NCBI RefSeq assembly: GCF_902459465.1
Contig: NW_022985742.1
Location: 1 to 64,000, forward strand
From: Asterias rubens
Taxonomy: Eukaryota; Echinodermata; Asteroidea; Forcipulatida; Asteriidae
Direction: 5' to 3'
Length of the DNA: 64,000 nt
Shown: positions 52,001-59,414 of the stretch, in pieces
Numbering within the stretch: the stretch's first letter is position 1
Layout: each line of letters begins with the position of its first letter
Notes under the pieces: model-generated
What the model was told of the DNA's origin: nothing
Database searches by the model: none
The model's input: only the letters and a program-made list of their open reading frames with translations
Position numbers and translations under genes: made by a program

Positions 52001-53128
52001 CCGTAGCCAGCCTCTGTCTCACAGATATGTTTATGGTAAACCTCCCACCAGTATGTCTGACCTAGTTCCGCCTAGCCTAACAGAATGTTTGAGCCAGTAA
52101 ATTTGGTTTTCCGGCAAACCTTCGGGTATATCTTTGAAAAGACACAATACAAAATAAATCGTAAAATCTCTAGCGTTCAAGATTGATTTCTTGAACTTTG
52201 ACCCGGAAGTATTAAACCAACCTTGTTCGTGTGCACCGTTTCCACCATCCGCACTTCGAAGTATACGACTCGGTGTGGTATTTTGTAATAGACAGAGTCC
52301 TAAGTTTATGGTAAACTTTACTGCATTCATTCACCCTGTTATAAAGAACCAGAAGAAACCATATCATTCAATTTAATTCGTAGGTTCTTATATAGCGCTC
52401 ATATAAGTCTGTCACTCAGTATCGCTCAAGGCGCTTCAATTTAAGACCTTCCCAATCCACTTCCCATCTGACTCCCCGCCCCCGTCCCCCGCTCAATGTT
52501 GACTGTAAAGACTGACAGACTAGCCATCGGAACCAACATTAAGAACGGGGGGGGGGGGGGGGGGGCAACGAGATATGGCTGGGATTGTAGTCCTTTTACA
52601 CAGTTAATTGGTTTACAAGTTGTTTTGGCGCAATGTGCTACCAATCCAGCTAGGAACAACGAGGCGTGCCACTTTTCTTTTCGATGAACCGGGTTCTTTT
52701 ACATGCGTTACACACAGGACCAACGACTTTAATAAGGCCACGTTAGGACACAAGTGTCATGACAAGGACTCGAACCCACACTCTGCTGATCAGATACACA
52801 AGGGCCCACTTTTATGGCCCTGCTTTACCGTAAGCGAAGAATCGGTGCTTGCGGAAGCAAGGTATTCTGCGCTTACGTCAAGCGTGTTTCCTATAGATAG
52901 CAGGGAGTTTTTAAGATAGTGTATGATGATAAGGATGGTTGATAATGGTAAAAATGCAAGCTATATCTTCTTTGCGTTCACGCAGGCAGGGTATAGTACA
53001 TACACTACTGCAGTGTTTTATATAGGTATGTTACCGACTCCAAATTGCACTTACCCCAACGATTCTCCCTGCACTGACAGGCCGAGTACCAGTGCAACAC
53101 ACACGACTCCTTGCAGTAGAGACTTCAT
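30940..53128 (-). CDS. receptor gene 2: complete EMI-EGF-SRCR transmembrane receptor
   Basis: 23 coding exons (listed separately) join with matching phases into 3102 bases, 1033 residues plus stop. Signal peptide 1-24; EMI domain about 30-85; EGF 85-116; cbEGF/EGF 116-286; divergent cbEGF 286-333; SRCR 333-432, 432-537 and 537-644, each with six cysteines (group A pattern); EGF-type modules 644-928; juxtamembrane 928-945; transmembrane helix about 946-967 (GGWFFPLGMIVACALVAAVV) with a basic stop-transfer; cytoplasmic tail about 65 residues, Ser/Arg-rich, ending GDTSI, a class I PDZ-ligand pattern. It should be a type I cell-surface receptor. SRCR and EMI-EGF proteins include scavenger and adhesion receptors of immune cells in echinoderms, so a recognition role is inferred. 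A LINE lies in intron 17. No defect is seen. Confidence 0.92.
31579..31635 (-). CDS. gene 2 exon 22: start of cytoplasmic tail
   Basis: 57 bases, phase 1-1, acceptor TTTTAG, donor GTGAGT. Encodes IGRKKSERFRDGTDRMMS, the basic stop-transfer region. Confidence 0.9.
31912..31981 (-). CDS. gene 2 exon 21: transmembrane helix
   Basis: 70 bases, enters in phase 0, leaves in phase 1, donor GTGAGT. Encodes SSIGGWFFPLGMIVACALVA. The acceptor could be three bases further in without changing the frame. Confidence 0.9.
32078..32118 (-). CDS. gene 2 exon 20: juxtamembrane segment
   Basis: 41 bases, acceptor CTGTTACAG, donor GTATGT. Encodes EAYMAVKEGGTTKR. Confidence 0.88.
32516..32656 (-). CDS. gene 2 exon 19: calcium-binding EGF
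   Basis: 141 bases, phase 1-1. DIDECMEETDGCDHLCMNTV start, six cysteines, ends CVMPMSLQ. Near-identical to 63579-63719. Confidence 0.93.
32657..33150. other. intron 18 of gene 2
   Basis: No exon or clear repeat. Its right end, to about 32943, is the last part matched by the right duplication copy. Confidence 0.6.
33151..33279 (-). CDS. gene 2 exon 18: EGF-like
   Basis: 129 bases, phase 1-1. GGCGEMIHECTDMETCNNT start, then YECPCMNGFLRGQGVNATC. Confidence 0.9.
33280..33647. other. intron 17 of gene 2 and probable LINE 5' UTR
   Basis: Two TGACGTCA-like motifs, otherwise unremarkable. The LINE 5' boundary is not resolved; it probably starts between 33480 and 33600. Confidence 0.4.
33648..34458 (+). 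CDS. LINE ORF1: coiled-coil RNA-binding protein, frameshifted near the start
   Basis: The long frame (33727 onward) begins at a TTG and stays open upstream. An ATG at 33648 has a Pro/Lys-rich start but is off by one because of an A8 run at about 33665-33673; one A fewer would join them. Downstream a heptad-rich coiled coil (ATDLHSKLDKVIKNQESLLS ...) is followed by an L1-ORF1p-like RRM region (ERYSRSFNLRFGGIPES) and a C-terminal domain (RHILAKFLYRPERMLIL). It should trimerise and bind the LINE RNA. Confidence 0.75.
34698..37706 (+). CDS. LINE ORF2: apurinic-like endonuclease and reverse transcriptase
   Basis: About 1000 residues from the ATG at 34698 (the frame is open from a GTG at 34629). 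Endonuclease motifs: LLHVNARSLKKN, ISETWL, GGGVALYIK, IMGDFNINI, VSDISDHLPVFL. RT motifs: KVTPIHKGGDK, YRPISVLTTFSKVFEK, QFGFREGRST, GIFLDLSKAFDTVNH, GVPQGSVLGPLLFLIYIND and FADDTSLV. The enzyme nicks target DNA and primes cDNA from the nick. No stop or frame break is seen. Confidence 0.95.
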   Translation: MLSMPIIVVPMNQVNDHTVINCNIDPDLNFVTPDISCDYYDVYKFSSDFNNNTCTKLLHVNARSLKKNISNIIEFVNLVGTRFSVIGISETWLTDTTDPLIQINDYSIEGSCRKNKKGGGVALYIKQDLNYNNRNDLSVNNSEIESFFIELVNTHCSNVLIGVVYKPPSASCDNFSEYINDILENISAEGKKCFIMGDFNINILQYETNDGVHNFIDMLHSQSFYPTINKPTRITENSATVIDNILINDLHNHTAGVLVSDISDHLPVFLIIDDSFEKPQDVGRLGTKRVFNSNNTEHFVNDLNTTDWYFMTSLNDTHSMYNSFINHVLELYDKSFPLQEVKCRYNKRKSPWLSDGIYKSIRRKNYLYKKLMRHPTSQNKSIYTMYKNKLNTLIKVSKKSYFCTRFNQEKGNIKGTWNVINAILNKGQRKSNPSYFVQDGITIDEDKDIADRFNEYFVSVGTRLASNLPLCNNTFESFLQDRQSNSLFLNPITQEEIIDILNKIPDGKAPGFDGLSAFVIKRAKHALAKPLACIFNESLITGIFPDGLKNGKVTPIHKGGDKHNIANYRPISVLTTFSKVFEKLIYHRLINFIDKHNILSDSQFGFREGRSTELATSHVVNKLLKAIDDGKFSVGIFLDLSKAFDTVNHKILFCKLENYGVRGIALNWFKSYLSNRIQIVSYNCANSDEQPICCGVPQGSVLGPLLFLIYINDISYTSDKVSFCLFADDTSLVYSHNNVDTAIQILNIELEKISSWLLANKLCINLLKSNYMIFCSRQHKYTQSVPLVLNGVNLKCVTITKFLGVSIDENLTWKSHVSEVSSKISKTVGIMNRLKTFIPSDILLILYNSFVLPYLNYSVLTWGSSSVNCDKLLFLQKRAVRIISSAGYRDHTADLFVNLKLLRFKDIYYLNLGKLMYKYTNNALPGCFISCFELTSNIHSYNTRSASSKNIHVCYNRTSLYKNSLIQRGVNYWNGLNESIKKSPSQSIFVGKLKKQLLDTHA
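37981..38256. other. intron 17 of gene 2, right part
   Basis: AT-rich, no coding or repeat signature recognised. Confidence 0.5.
38257..38358 (-). CDS. gene 2 exon 17: EGF-like
   Basis: 102 bases, phase 1-1. DNCTNICAGVEVCTNDACSC then YQGYFLNNENMPC. Confidence 0.9.
38681..38797 (-). CDS. gene 2 exon 16: calcium-binding EGF
   Basis: 117 bases, phase 1-1. DIDECSTDYMNCPEAQIC then CDCLEGNATDC, with two Asn-x-Ser/Thr sites. Confidence 0.9.
38798..39873. other. intron 15 of gene 2 with a hairpin array and a C run
   Basis: Holds the GAGTGAAA hairpin array (39100-39370) and a C16 run near 39847-39862 next to the exon. Nothing coding. Confidence 0.6.
39100..39370. repeat. array of short imperfect hairpins (CACTCT...GAGTG)
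   Basis: Repeated inverted pairs such as TTTCACTCT ... AGAGTGAAA, TCACTCTATTTGAGTGA and TTCACTCTAAATCGAGTTGAA, ending AAGTCTACTGCCACCTAGCG. The last text resembles 5307-5327. Confidence 0.75.
39874..39987 (-). CDS. gene 2 exon 15: EGF-like
   Basis: 114 bases, phase 1-1. THDCNTMQSCRNTKGGYDC then PCIEGYTRNNETGEC. Confidence 0.9.
40067..40325. mobile_element. small foldback element with CCCGTTTCAGA ends
   Basis: The left end CACCCGTTTCAGA and right end TCTGAAACGGGCGT are inverted repeats. The interior has further inverted GACGTC and GAGTCG motifs. About 260 bp, non-coding. Confidence 0.65.
40470..40515. repeat. poly(A) tracts
   Basis: Two A runs (about 16 and 25 bases) separated by TGGAAGG. 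Confidence 0.9.
40624..40980 (+). mobile_element. inverted-repeat element family A, degraded ends
   Basis: Internal palindrome CGAGACCTCAAATTC / GAGGTCTCG and the family body are recognisable; terminal repeats are poor. Confidence 0.7.
41076..41201 (-). CDS. gene 2 exon 14: EGF-like
   Basis: 126 bases, phase 1-1. PCRNDDPTNPTKIHLCRN then DFSCGCVEGFQLTFENIFC. Confidence 0.9.
41559..41681 (-). CDS. gene 2 exon 13: divergent EGF-like
   Basis: 123 bases, phase 1-1. KPPNFNCTALQVCSQTGRK then LTCACVENEEHELTNMTG; only four cysteines, so an incomplete EGF module. Confidence 0.85.
41778..42098 (-). CDS. gene 2 exon 12: SRCR domain 3
   Basis: 321 bases, phase 1-1, one whole SRCR domain: EDVRLVGGTSSSGIVEVQY start, WNTVCGNNWDIDDAHAVC, then CGGSETRLLSC and a last Cys in VKCEI. 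Six cysteines. Confidence 0.94.
42099..43355. other. intron 11 of gene 2
   Basis: AT-rich with T runs near 42790-42812 and 42890. No exon recognised. Confidence 0.6.
43356..43670 (-). CDS. gene 2 exon 11: SRCR domain 2
   Basis: 315 bases, phase 1-1: [53 protein letters not shown]. Six cysteines; the most canonical of the three. Confidence 0.95.
43922..44508. mobile_element. inverted-repeat element family B in intron 10
   Basis: Starts CAGTCACCTGGAAATA, has GTGACGTCAATCGAGG and CCTCGATTGACGTCAC, and ends TTTCAGGTGTCTATAAA (diverged). Confidence 0.75.
44580..44876 (-). CDS. gene 2 exon 10: SRCR domain 1
   Basis: 297 bases, phase 1-1: DVEVRLVGGRYDSEGRVEV, TTVCGSSWDLNDAHVVCKQL, VQCVGNERDVRDC. 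Six cysteines. Confidence 0.94.
44877..45715. other. intron 9 of gene 2
   Basis: Short reading frames only. No repeat or exon recognised. Confidence 0.5.
45716..45856 (-). CDS. gene 2 exon 9: divergent calcium-binding EGF-like module
   Basis: 141 bases, phase 1-1. DIDECAPSSLNCDKIRIC start, but the second half (VCPYFKGHIINTTTVELN) lacks the last two EGF cysteines. It may be a linker that joins the EGF stalk to the SRCR block. Confidence 0.85.
45946..46265 (+). mobile_element. inverted-repeat element family A, left end missing
   Basis: Family body with the CGAGACCTCAAGTTC / GAGGTCTCG palindrome. Confidence 0.7.
46266..46620 (-). mobile_element. inverted-repeat element family A, opposite orientation
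   Basis: Ends CCAGTGTCTTTAAAG. It abuts the previous copy on the left and a family B element on the right, sharing TTAA with the latter. Confidence 0.7.
46616..47751. mobile_element. inverted-repeat element family B with a nested TTAA element
   Basis: Starts TTAAAGTGACCTGGAA and ends TTCCAGGTGACTTTA, with both TGACGTCA-type and AACATCACG internal motifs. Longer than relatives because 47303-47664 is inserted and the interior is diverged. Confidence 0.75.
47303..47664. mobile_element. TTAA-inserted foldback element nested in family B
   Basis: Ends TTAAAGCCATTGGACCCTTT and AAAGGGTCCAATGGCTTTAA. Uninterrupted family B copies read CTTAGTTAACTGTT at this point, so the target TTAA was duplicated. 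Confidence 0.85.
47898..48020 (-). CDS. gene 2 exon 8: calcium-binding EGF
   Basis: 123 bases, phase 1-1. DIDECSLGEHDCSQICYN then FTCDCFEGYELGMDNKTC. Confidence 0.92.
48414..48527 (-). CDS. gene 2 exon 7: EGF-like
   Basis: 114 bases, phase 1-1. GVGECSIDMECDQFCIIT then ECACEMGYRNDSNNC. Confidence 0.91.
48528..49071. other. intron 6 of gene 2; left edge of the right duplication copy near 48650
   Basis: From 48650 it matches 4117 onward. No exon. The breakpoint lies inside an intron. Confidence 0.65.
49072..49197 (-). CDS. gene 2 exon 6: calcium-binding EGF
   Basis: 126 bases, phase 1-1. DTNECLVSRTHNCQQNC then FECNCHGGYTINGDGATC. Confidence 0.92.
49506..49660. mobile_element. inverted-repeat element family C, truncated
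   Basis: Left end as at 4963; the right end and the hairpin of the other copy are absent. Confidence 0.55.
49724..49870 (-). CDS. gene 2 exon 5: calcium-binding EGF
   Basis: 147 bases, phase 1-1. DIDECDMQISIGVFNSVLKC then CECESGYTLDTDRHTC. Confidence 0.93.
50041..50230 (+). mobile_element. tRNA-derived SINE-like repeat
   Basis: Orthologous copy of 5747-5950, with the B box GGTTCGAGTCC. Confidence 0.55.
50500..50592 (-). CDS. gene 2 exon 4: short EGF-like
   Basis: 93 bases, phase 1-1. ICDPPCINGDCIAPDTCQC then QPGYTGTNC. It directly follows the EMI domain, as in other EMI-EGF proteins. Confidence 0.92.
51058..51158 (-). CDS. gene 2 exon 3: EMI domain, C-terminal half
   Basis: 101 bases, in phase 2, out phase 1. 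Acceptor TTATCACAG. Encodes LASVPQYFSEWTPEERTECC then DGWRRDRIGQCAM, with the paired Cys typical of EMI domains. Confidence 0.88.
51159..52221. other. intron 2 of gene 2: old repeat with the BEL empty site
   Basis: Uninterrupted version of 6878-7265 plus 14351-15026. The single CCCAG at 51544-51548 is the pre-insertion target. CCCTGGACCCC-type GC-rich units lie at 51840-51920. Confidence 0.75.
52222..52299 (-). CDS. gene 2 exon 2: EMI domain, N-terminal half
   Basis: 78 bases, phase 2-2. Acceptor AAACTTAG, donor GTTGGT. Encodes TLSITKYHTESYTSKCGWWK then RCTRT. The Cys-Gly-Trp-Trp and following Arg-Cys match the EMI pattern, which settles the frame. Confidence 0.83.
52385..52850 (-). mobile_element. 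tRNA-derived SINE in intron 1
   Basis: Minus-strand B box (TGGGTTCGAGTCC, about 52767-52779) and a tail with AAGGCGCTTCAA and TATAGCGCTCATATAAG. A G20-type run lies at 52547-52565. The left copy lost the head. Confidence 0.6.
53055..53128 (-). CDS. gene 2 exon 1: signal peptide
   Basis: ATG at 53128, donor GTAAGT, phase 2 out. Encodes MKSLLQGVVCVALVLGLSV followed by a cleavable Gly-Glu-Ser stretch. Residues 1-24 are a clear secretion signal. Confidence 0.88.
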
Positions 53129-53215
53129 CCCAATGGTTCGTGTGCTTTGCACTCTGTCAATAGAACATTGGGCAATTTCATATCCATTACCTTATGGGGA
53201 CCAACACAATAGTAA

Positions 53216-53347
53216 AGCCCGGTTCATACCGGATTCTTTGTGCAATGCGAATTTCAATGCGTCAAACAGGAAAATGGTGTGCGTACCGATTGTTGTGTCA
53301 CCAAAATTCGCTTCGTATTCGCATTCGCAGGAAGTATGAACCGGCTT
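53216..53347. mobile_element. inverted-repeat element family C upstream of gene 2
   Basis: AGCCCGGTTCATAC and GTATGAACCGGCTT ends. About 90 bp upstream of the start codon, at the same place as in gene 1. Confidence 0.7.
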
Positions 53348-53581
53348 AAAGGGGAAAACAAAGGGTATCCATAGACCTTTATCACGCTCCCATCATCTTG
53401 GTCGTGTTCCCTGTTTCCAATAACAGTAATGAATGCTTACATACATTGCCCAAATATGGCACCAGACTATTATTTCATCCAGCCTCAGCTTGGTTACAGT
53501 GAGTTGGAATTGAGTAAAATGAAGACGGCCGCAACGTGATGAAGGTCTATAGGGGAATTCTAAATCCACAAGGATCTTTTA

Positions 53582-53930
53582 GTACACTGCAAATCACGTT
53601 GGTCAAAATTTGCCCAACTTTTTTGCCCAACGTTGGTTTAAGTTTTAACTGACTGGGCATAACTTAACCAACTGTGGTTGGGCAATAACGTTTATCCGAT
53701 AGTTGGGCAAACAGTTTGACAAAACAAGTTGGTCAAATCATTTTACCCAGCAGTTGGGTAATAACTTTTGACCAATATTTGGGCAAGTTTGTTTACCATT
53801 ATGTTGGTAAAAATGTTACCCAATAATATTGTAGTCAGTTGATATTTGAACCAACGTTGGGCAAAAAAGTTTGGGAAAGCTTGCTACCCAACAAAAGTAG
53901 ATTGTTTGTTTGGTTACCGCTTTATTCAAT
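53582..53930. repeat. degenerate hairpin array with GTTGGGCAAA-type units
   Basis: Many variants of GTTGGGTAA/GCCCAAC in alternating orientation, e.g. ACCAACTGTGGTTGGGC, CCAACGTTGG and CCCAGCAGTTGGG. Unique to the right copy. Confidence 0.8.
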
Positions 53931-54701
53931 GGTTGGTTGGGGTAAATGAAAAAAAAAAAAAAATGAAAAAAAAAACAAACAAAAAAACAGTTGATCGTCC
54001 GGATTTTTCCAAAAAGGGGAAGATGAGGGCCTTTTTATTAATTTATTCTTTCAAACGTAAACTATGATGGTAGCGACAACAACTTCAATTCGGAAAGGGC
54101 ATCTGCTGGTACATCTAACTCTTTCCACACTGGATTCATCTGATAATTATGTGCAGTCTATAATGTTTTCAGCTAGCCATTCCTCCTCACTTCTGCTTAA
54201 ACTTCTGCTTTGTTGTAACTGGAACTGGGCAGCGTAGTATTTTTCAATCTGATGAGAAAGAAATGTATCATGTCAGAAATAAAAGAGTCAGCAATCAACA
54301 GACGGTGTTCATTGCATTTTTTTTTATTAATTATAGTTTTCTTTTTTAAAATTACTATTTCCGAAGCATACTGGGTGTATATAATTATGTCGAGATAACT
54401 GAGCCCGATCAAAAAGTCTGGAACACAACGGATTCCGCTCTGTTCACACGGGAGCATTGTGCACACACTCACATTGTATCGTTTGCATCAAACTATGTAT
54501 GTGTAGGTGGGCTCCGTCCTACTTGACTTATTACTATTTTTTCTGAAAACTATGTGTCAGTACACATGAATCATGGGCAAACCTTTAAATGTTGACTGTT
54601 GTTAGCATCTTACCTATAACGTTTCAGAGAAGCACTTCATCCCCCAATCTCGAAGAGTATCCCCAATCTCGAAGAGTATTTTTGACAGACAGCCGCCATA
54701 T
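53931..54701. other. upstream intergenic of gene 2
   Basis: A-rich runs, then sequence shared with 16430-16780. A 22-bp tandem duplication (CCCCAATCTCGAAGAGTAT) at about 54632-54675 is absent from the left copy. Confidence 0.6.
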
Positions 54702-55390
54702 GTTGCTTGTGTGTGTATGCCTATACTACTTTATGCGATTATGCGTTGCGTGCTAGAGGGAATTCCCCTTTTGCTGGGGCGCTGGTGCGCGGCCTGCGGT
54801 CCGTGCATCAGCAGGCGTTGCGGGTACCCCGCACGGGTAAATAAGTGCATCGCACGTGCCCACTCGTTCTTCCTGTTTTGCTCGCCTGTTCACTTAGTTC
54901 TTTTGCTGCTCGGCCTGTTAGGTTCTGCGCTGTTCAAGCTCCGAATTGTCGCATTGGAATTGTTGCATTGGAAGCGCCGCAGGCCGTGGATGAGTAGCTG
55001 CACCTTGTGTAATTCAGTCCCGATGTCCATGTGATTAATTTACTAAGTTCTAGTGATTCTTGATTGAATAGATTGCCTCACATAACAAGTTACCATTACC
55101 TCAGAATCAACAACCAATCAGCCTCATCACCTAATCAGGAACCCTAATCAATGGCAGTAGTTATTCAATAAAACAGTCCAGTTGCGAATATTAATCAGTG
55201 TCAAGTGTTAACTAATATTGGAGTCTCAGTCCCGTGCGATGTGGTGTGTGTGTGGGTCAACTCAGCTAGGCGCCTGGGGGTAGATTTCTCCAACGAGTCC
55301 GCCCCTCCGGTCTCTGTGGTTACCGCTCATCGTAGAGGCCGAAGTCCCGAGGTACCCGGCGAGATAGCGGCTGGTGTTCAAAACACAATC
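54702..55390 (+). mobile_element. possible old solo LTR
   Basis: GC-rich promoter-like part with TATA-like GGTAAATAAG (54838-54847), a pyrimidine-rich start region, and AATAAA near 55168. The Gypsy element of the left copy inserted into this sequence. Ends are not proven. Confidence 0.4.
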
Positions 55391-55433
55391 AAGTGAGTTC
55401 ATTCATTAAGAAGATAATTTATGTATAATTTGT

Positions 55434-56280
55434 TTTAAATACACTGGACAATTTTGGTAATTGTCAAAGACACTCTTCCCAATTTGTGGATCTCAACATA
55501 TGCATAAAATAATAAACCCGTGAAAATTTTAGCTTAATCGGTCGCCAAAGTTACAAGATAATTAAATAAATAAAAAACATCCTTGTCACTCGAAGTTGTG
55601 TGCTTTCAGATGCTTGATTTCGAGACCTCAAATTCTAAATATGAGGTCTCGAAATCAAATTCGTGGAAAATTACTTCTTTCTCGAAAACTACTCCACTTC
55701 AGAGGGAGCCGTTTCCGAATATTGTGTGAAACGGTTTCTCACAATGTTTTATTCTACCAACCTCTCCCCATTACTCGTTACCAAGTTTGCAGTTGGAGAC
55801 CGGTCCATTTTTGATTTAGGGGTAAACATTTAATTTTTCAGTGCCACTGTTTTATTTTGGTGCATGAAGTGGATTGGTCCCTGACTGCGGTCCTTTGGAT
55901 TGACTTTAAACCCCTTCCGTTGAGAGTGAACTGTTTTCTAAATAATCTCCGTTTAAGAGTGTAATACTTTATTCGCCATTTTAATTTTGATAGTAATGTT
56001 TTACTCATATATTAATTAATTTTAAGTAACTGTTCTCCTCCCTATAGGAGTGTACAGTACTTCTCCCTCTCAGTTTTCTGTGTAAGATTTAGGCCATTTT
56101 AAATAGTAATGTAATGTTTTACTCCAAATTATTTAACTATGTAACTGTTCATGTAATTCTGCTGCTGGCAGCGAATTGAATAGAATTTTAATAAACCATT
56201 GAATGAATTACTTACCAGGTAAGGTTTTATGCTTATACAATTATTGTGAGTAATTACCAATGCTGTCGACTGCCTTTAAA
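55434..56280 (+). mobile_element. inverted-repeat element family A split by a LINE tail
   Basis: Orthologous to 25533-26383; LINE tail at 55796-56219. Confidence 0.75.
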
Positions 56281-56574
56281 GACACTGGACACTATTGGTT
56301 ATTACTCAAACTATAGTCGTACGCATAAAAACTCACTTGGTAACGAGTCATGGGGAAAGGTTGGCAGTATAAAACATTGTGAGAAACGGCTCCCTCTGCT
56401 GAATCCTTTTGAAACATCTGAAACCACACAAAGTAATGCAGCAAGGGTGTTCTTCTTTCATTATCTCTTCAATTTCGATGACCAATTGAGCCCAAATTTC
56501 CACGGGTTTGTTTTGTATGCGTATGTTTGGAGAATACTGGCATTTGACAACCAATAGTGTCCAGTGCCTTTAAA
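56275..56574 (-). mobile_element. inverted-repeat element family A
   Basis: Orthologous to 26377-26676. Confidence 0.8.
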
Positions 56575-56930
56575 GGCAATGTATATTACCTTTGGTTTTT
56601 GGAATCGTTTTTTACATTGTTTTTTCTTGTTTGTGTTGTTAAAGTGGTGCTCATTTTATGTTCATTGAACACAATGTGTAACTTTAGACTTTCTTTGTGT
56701 TGCTTTTATCTTCTCTGTGTATTTTCTTCATAACTTTTGTGCATTGATATTATTTGCATATTAAATTGTCTATTTTCTTTCAGACAGATTTGTTATTTTT
56801 TTAACCCATGTAATTAAGTGTAGTAAAATTAATATGATCTGCTCAGTTGAGTCTTCCTTTGGTGGTAAATAATTCAAACAGTCAAAGTAGATAATATTAA
56901 TTGTTATTTCATGCATGACACCCTTTCTAC

Positions 56931-57316
56931 TTAAAGTCAGTGAACACTATGGTAATTGTCAAAGACAAGTCTTCTCACTTGATGTTTCTCAACATATGTT
57001 TAAAATAACAAACCTGTGAAAATTTGAGCTAAATATTGGTCGTCGAAATTGCGAGATATTGATGACAGAAAAAACACCCTTGTCGCACAAAGGTGTGTAC
57101 TTTCAGATGCTTGATTTCGAGAGCTCAAATTCTAAATCTGAGGTCTCGAAATCAAATTCGTGGAAAATTACCTCTTTCTCGAAAACTACGTCACTTTAGA
57201 GGGAGCCGTTTCTCACAATGTTTTATACTATCAACCTTTCCCCATTACTCATTACCAAGTTATGTGTTATGCCAGTAATTATTTTGAGAACTACCAATAG
57301 TGTCCACTGCCTTTAA
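56931..57316 (+). mobile_element. inverted-repeat element family A
   Basis: Orthologous to 27033-27421. Confidence 0.8.
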
Positions 57317-57758
57317 GTCTGATTTGCTCTTTGGAAAATCTGATAAGTTATGATTGAGAAGCTTGAAAAGTCCATTAAAAATAAGTACTAATAAAAACAA
57401 TATGGAAGTCCTGTACAGCGCACGTATCTGCCAACAAGGTACTCAGGAGACGTATTATGTAGGTCAATACTTGTAGGTCAATTCTACTCGATAAAGATTG
57501 CCTACAATTTGTCACGTGTTTATGTACCTTTTATTGTATATTTTGATGTACTTCCATTTTGTTATATTCTTCATTTTTGGAGGTTTTAAGAAAAACAATA
57601 AATAAATAATAAATAAATGTATATTATAAAGTGCCCAATTGCCAAAGAATACATGGCGTTGATAAAGCCAAAGTAGGCCTAGCATAGTAGATATTGGTAG
57701 TGGACATTTAATAAAACTTGATTCAATAACTTGTAAATGTGATTTGTTTATCTTTTAG

Positions 57759-57852
57759 GGTTTATGATCCTGACACCTACAAGCTTGTACAGACCAATGT
57801 TGGACACTCAGACTCCATACGTTGTATCATTCATCTACCAGAGAGAAATCAG
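57759..57852 (+). CDS. orphan exon coding for a WD40-like repeat, right copy
   Basis: 94 bases with the same acceptor and donor as 27870-27963. One base differs (ATT to ATA, both Ile). No partner exon is seen in the 7.7-kb spacer between genes 3 and 2. Confidence 0.6.
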
Positions 57853-58087
57853 GTATGGGTTGGATTCCAGGCTAGGGCAGAAATAGCGTTCGATCTTTAC
57901 TCATCATTTTAGCTTGAGCAAATCTGCCTGTAAAGAGCACTTATATATCTTATATGAGGAGGTTCTGCTTATAAAAAAAGACGTTCTCATGTCCCAATCT
58001 CATTTATGCTCTGTTTCTTTGTCTTATCTGTCCTCTTATAACAACATTCCTGTTTAAGCAGCGGCTAAAGGAAAATCTCAATATTTT

Positions 58088-58692
58088 TAAGTCACCTGGA
58101 AACAGAACTTTTTTTTCTTCAAACATTAGAGTATATGTTAATGAACAGTAACATAATTTGTTGAGTAATTGTTTGTAACGATTTATATGTTTAAAAATAA
58201 ATAAAATTGTTTGGGGGTGAATCCGCCTACCCCTTTTGTGACGTCAATCGAGGCAGACTTTGCCATACTTTGTCTCGATCGTACTTGAACGTACGTGCAA
58301 GTACATGCAAGCCTAGTCGTGAGTTTGTACGTTTCAAAAAAATGTTTATTTCTTGCATTTTTCCGGCAATGTCGATCACGTGTATTGCTGCTGATGTATT
58401 GCTGCTTGAGGCAGCAAAACAACTAAAAATGGGGTCAGTTTGCAAAGTGGTCCGGTCCGACGTCTTTTCCAGCGCTGTTCAGCAAATACTTCGAGCCGCC
58501 GTGCTTCAAATATCGAGCCTCGATTGACGTCACGAACAGCGCCCTCTCGGGTCGGGCCTACTTTTAAATTTATAAATACAATGAAAACTAAATTTTTAGA
58601 ACCTTAGTTAACTGTTTATTCATACTCTACTTATTAACACACATATTTAAGTGACAAAAGCTTGACATAATACCACTTCCAGGTGACTTTAA
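58088..58692. mobile_element. inverted-repeat element family B
   Basis: Orthologous to 28196-28808. Confidence 0.8.
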
Positions 58693-59037
58693 CTATGTTT
58701 ACCCTTTTTGGCCAAACATACATCGTAGATACTGATTTATAACCATTTTACGCTTAAAATTTGCATTAGGTAATAAATAATTCAAGTCAAAAATGCACCT
58801 CTCCGCGCGGCTTTTTCAGCCGAGAGTCAAAAACGGTTTATCTATGATAATGTCCCCTTGACGGCAGTGACGATTTTCCCCTCATTGAATTTGAACACAG
58901 TTCTCCAGCTTTGGCAAACTGAGGGCGCTATTTTCCACATCAAATAGCTTCTCCTCCAGCCCTCAAAATAGAGAAAATCTGTTAGGAAAGTATGATGAGC
59001 CCATTAGATAGAATGGTATGCTTGCTGATATGATGAT
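58693..59037. other. 3' flank of gene 3, non-coding
   Basis: Conserved with 28809-29150 but without a coding frame. Confidence 0.5.
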
Positions 59038-59414
59038 TAAAGGCACTGGACACTGTTGGTAATTACTCCAAATAATTGTCAGCATAATACTTGGTAAAAA
59101 GCAATGCAGAAATGTTGATAGTAAAAATAAGTTTTGAGAATTGGCTCCCTTTGAAGTAAAGTAATTTTTTAGAAAGAGGTAATTTATCACTCAAATATTT
59201 GAATCTTATCAAAGATTTCAGGCCTGAAGCATCTGTAGACATCTGGAAGCACACAAGTTTTTGCAACAAGATTTTTTTTTCATTATTCTCTTGCAACCTC
59301 GATGACCAATTAAGTCAAAAATCTTCACAGATTTGTACTCCATGCATATAAAGTTTTGGAATACTGGACTTTAGGACTGGACTGGAGTTACCAGAGGTGT
59401 CCGGTGCCTTGAAA
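59038..59414 (-). mobile_element. inverted-repeat element family A, right copy only
   Basis: TTAAAGGCACTGGACACTGT at one end and GTGTCCGGTGCCTTGAAA at the other. Absent at 29140 in the left copy. Confidence 0.75.

Noticed and set aside
52222-52299. Reading exon 2 of gene 2 in phase 1
   Set aside because: Gives an open but meaningless peptide. Counting the four G's at the exon 1 donor puts it in phase 2, which yields the EMI pattern with Cys-Gly-Trp-Trp and the correct total frame.
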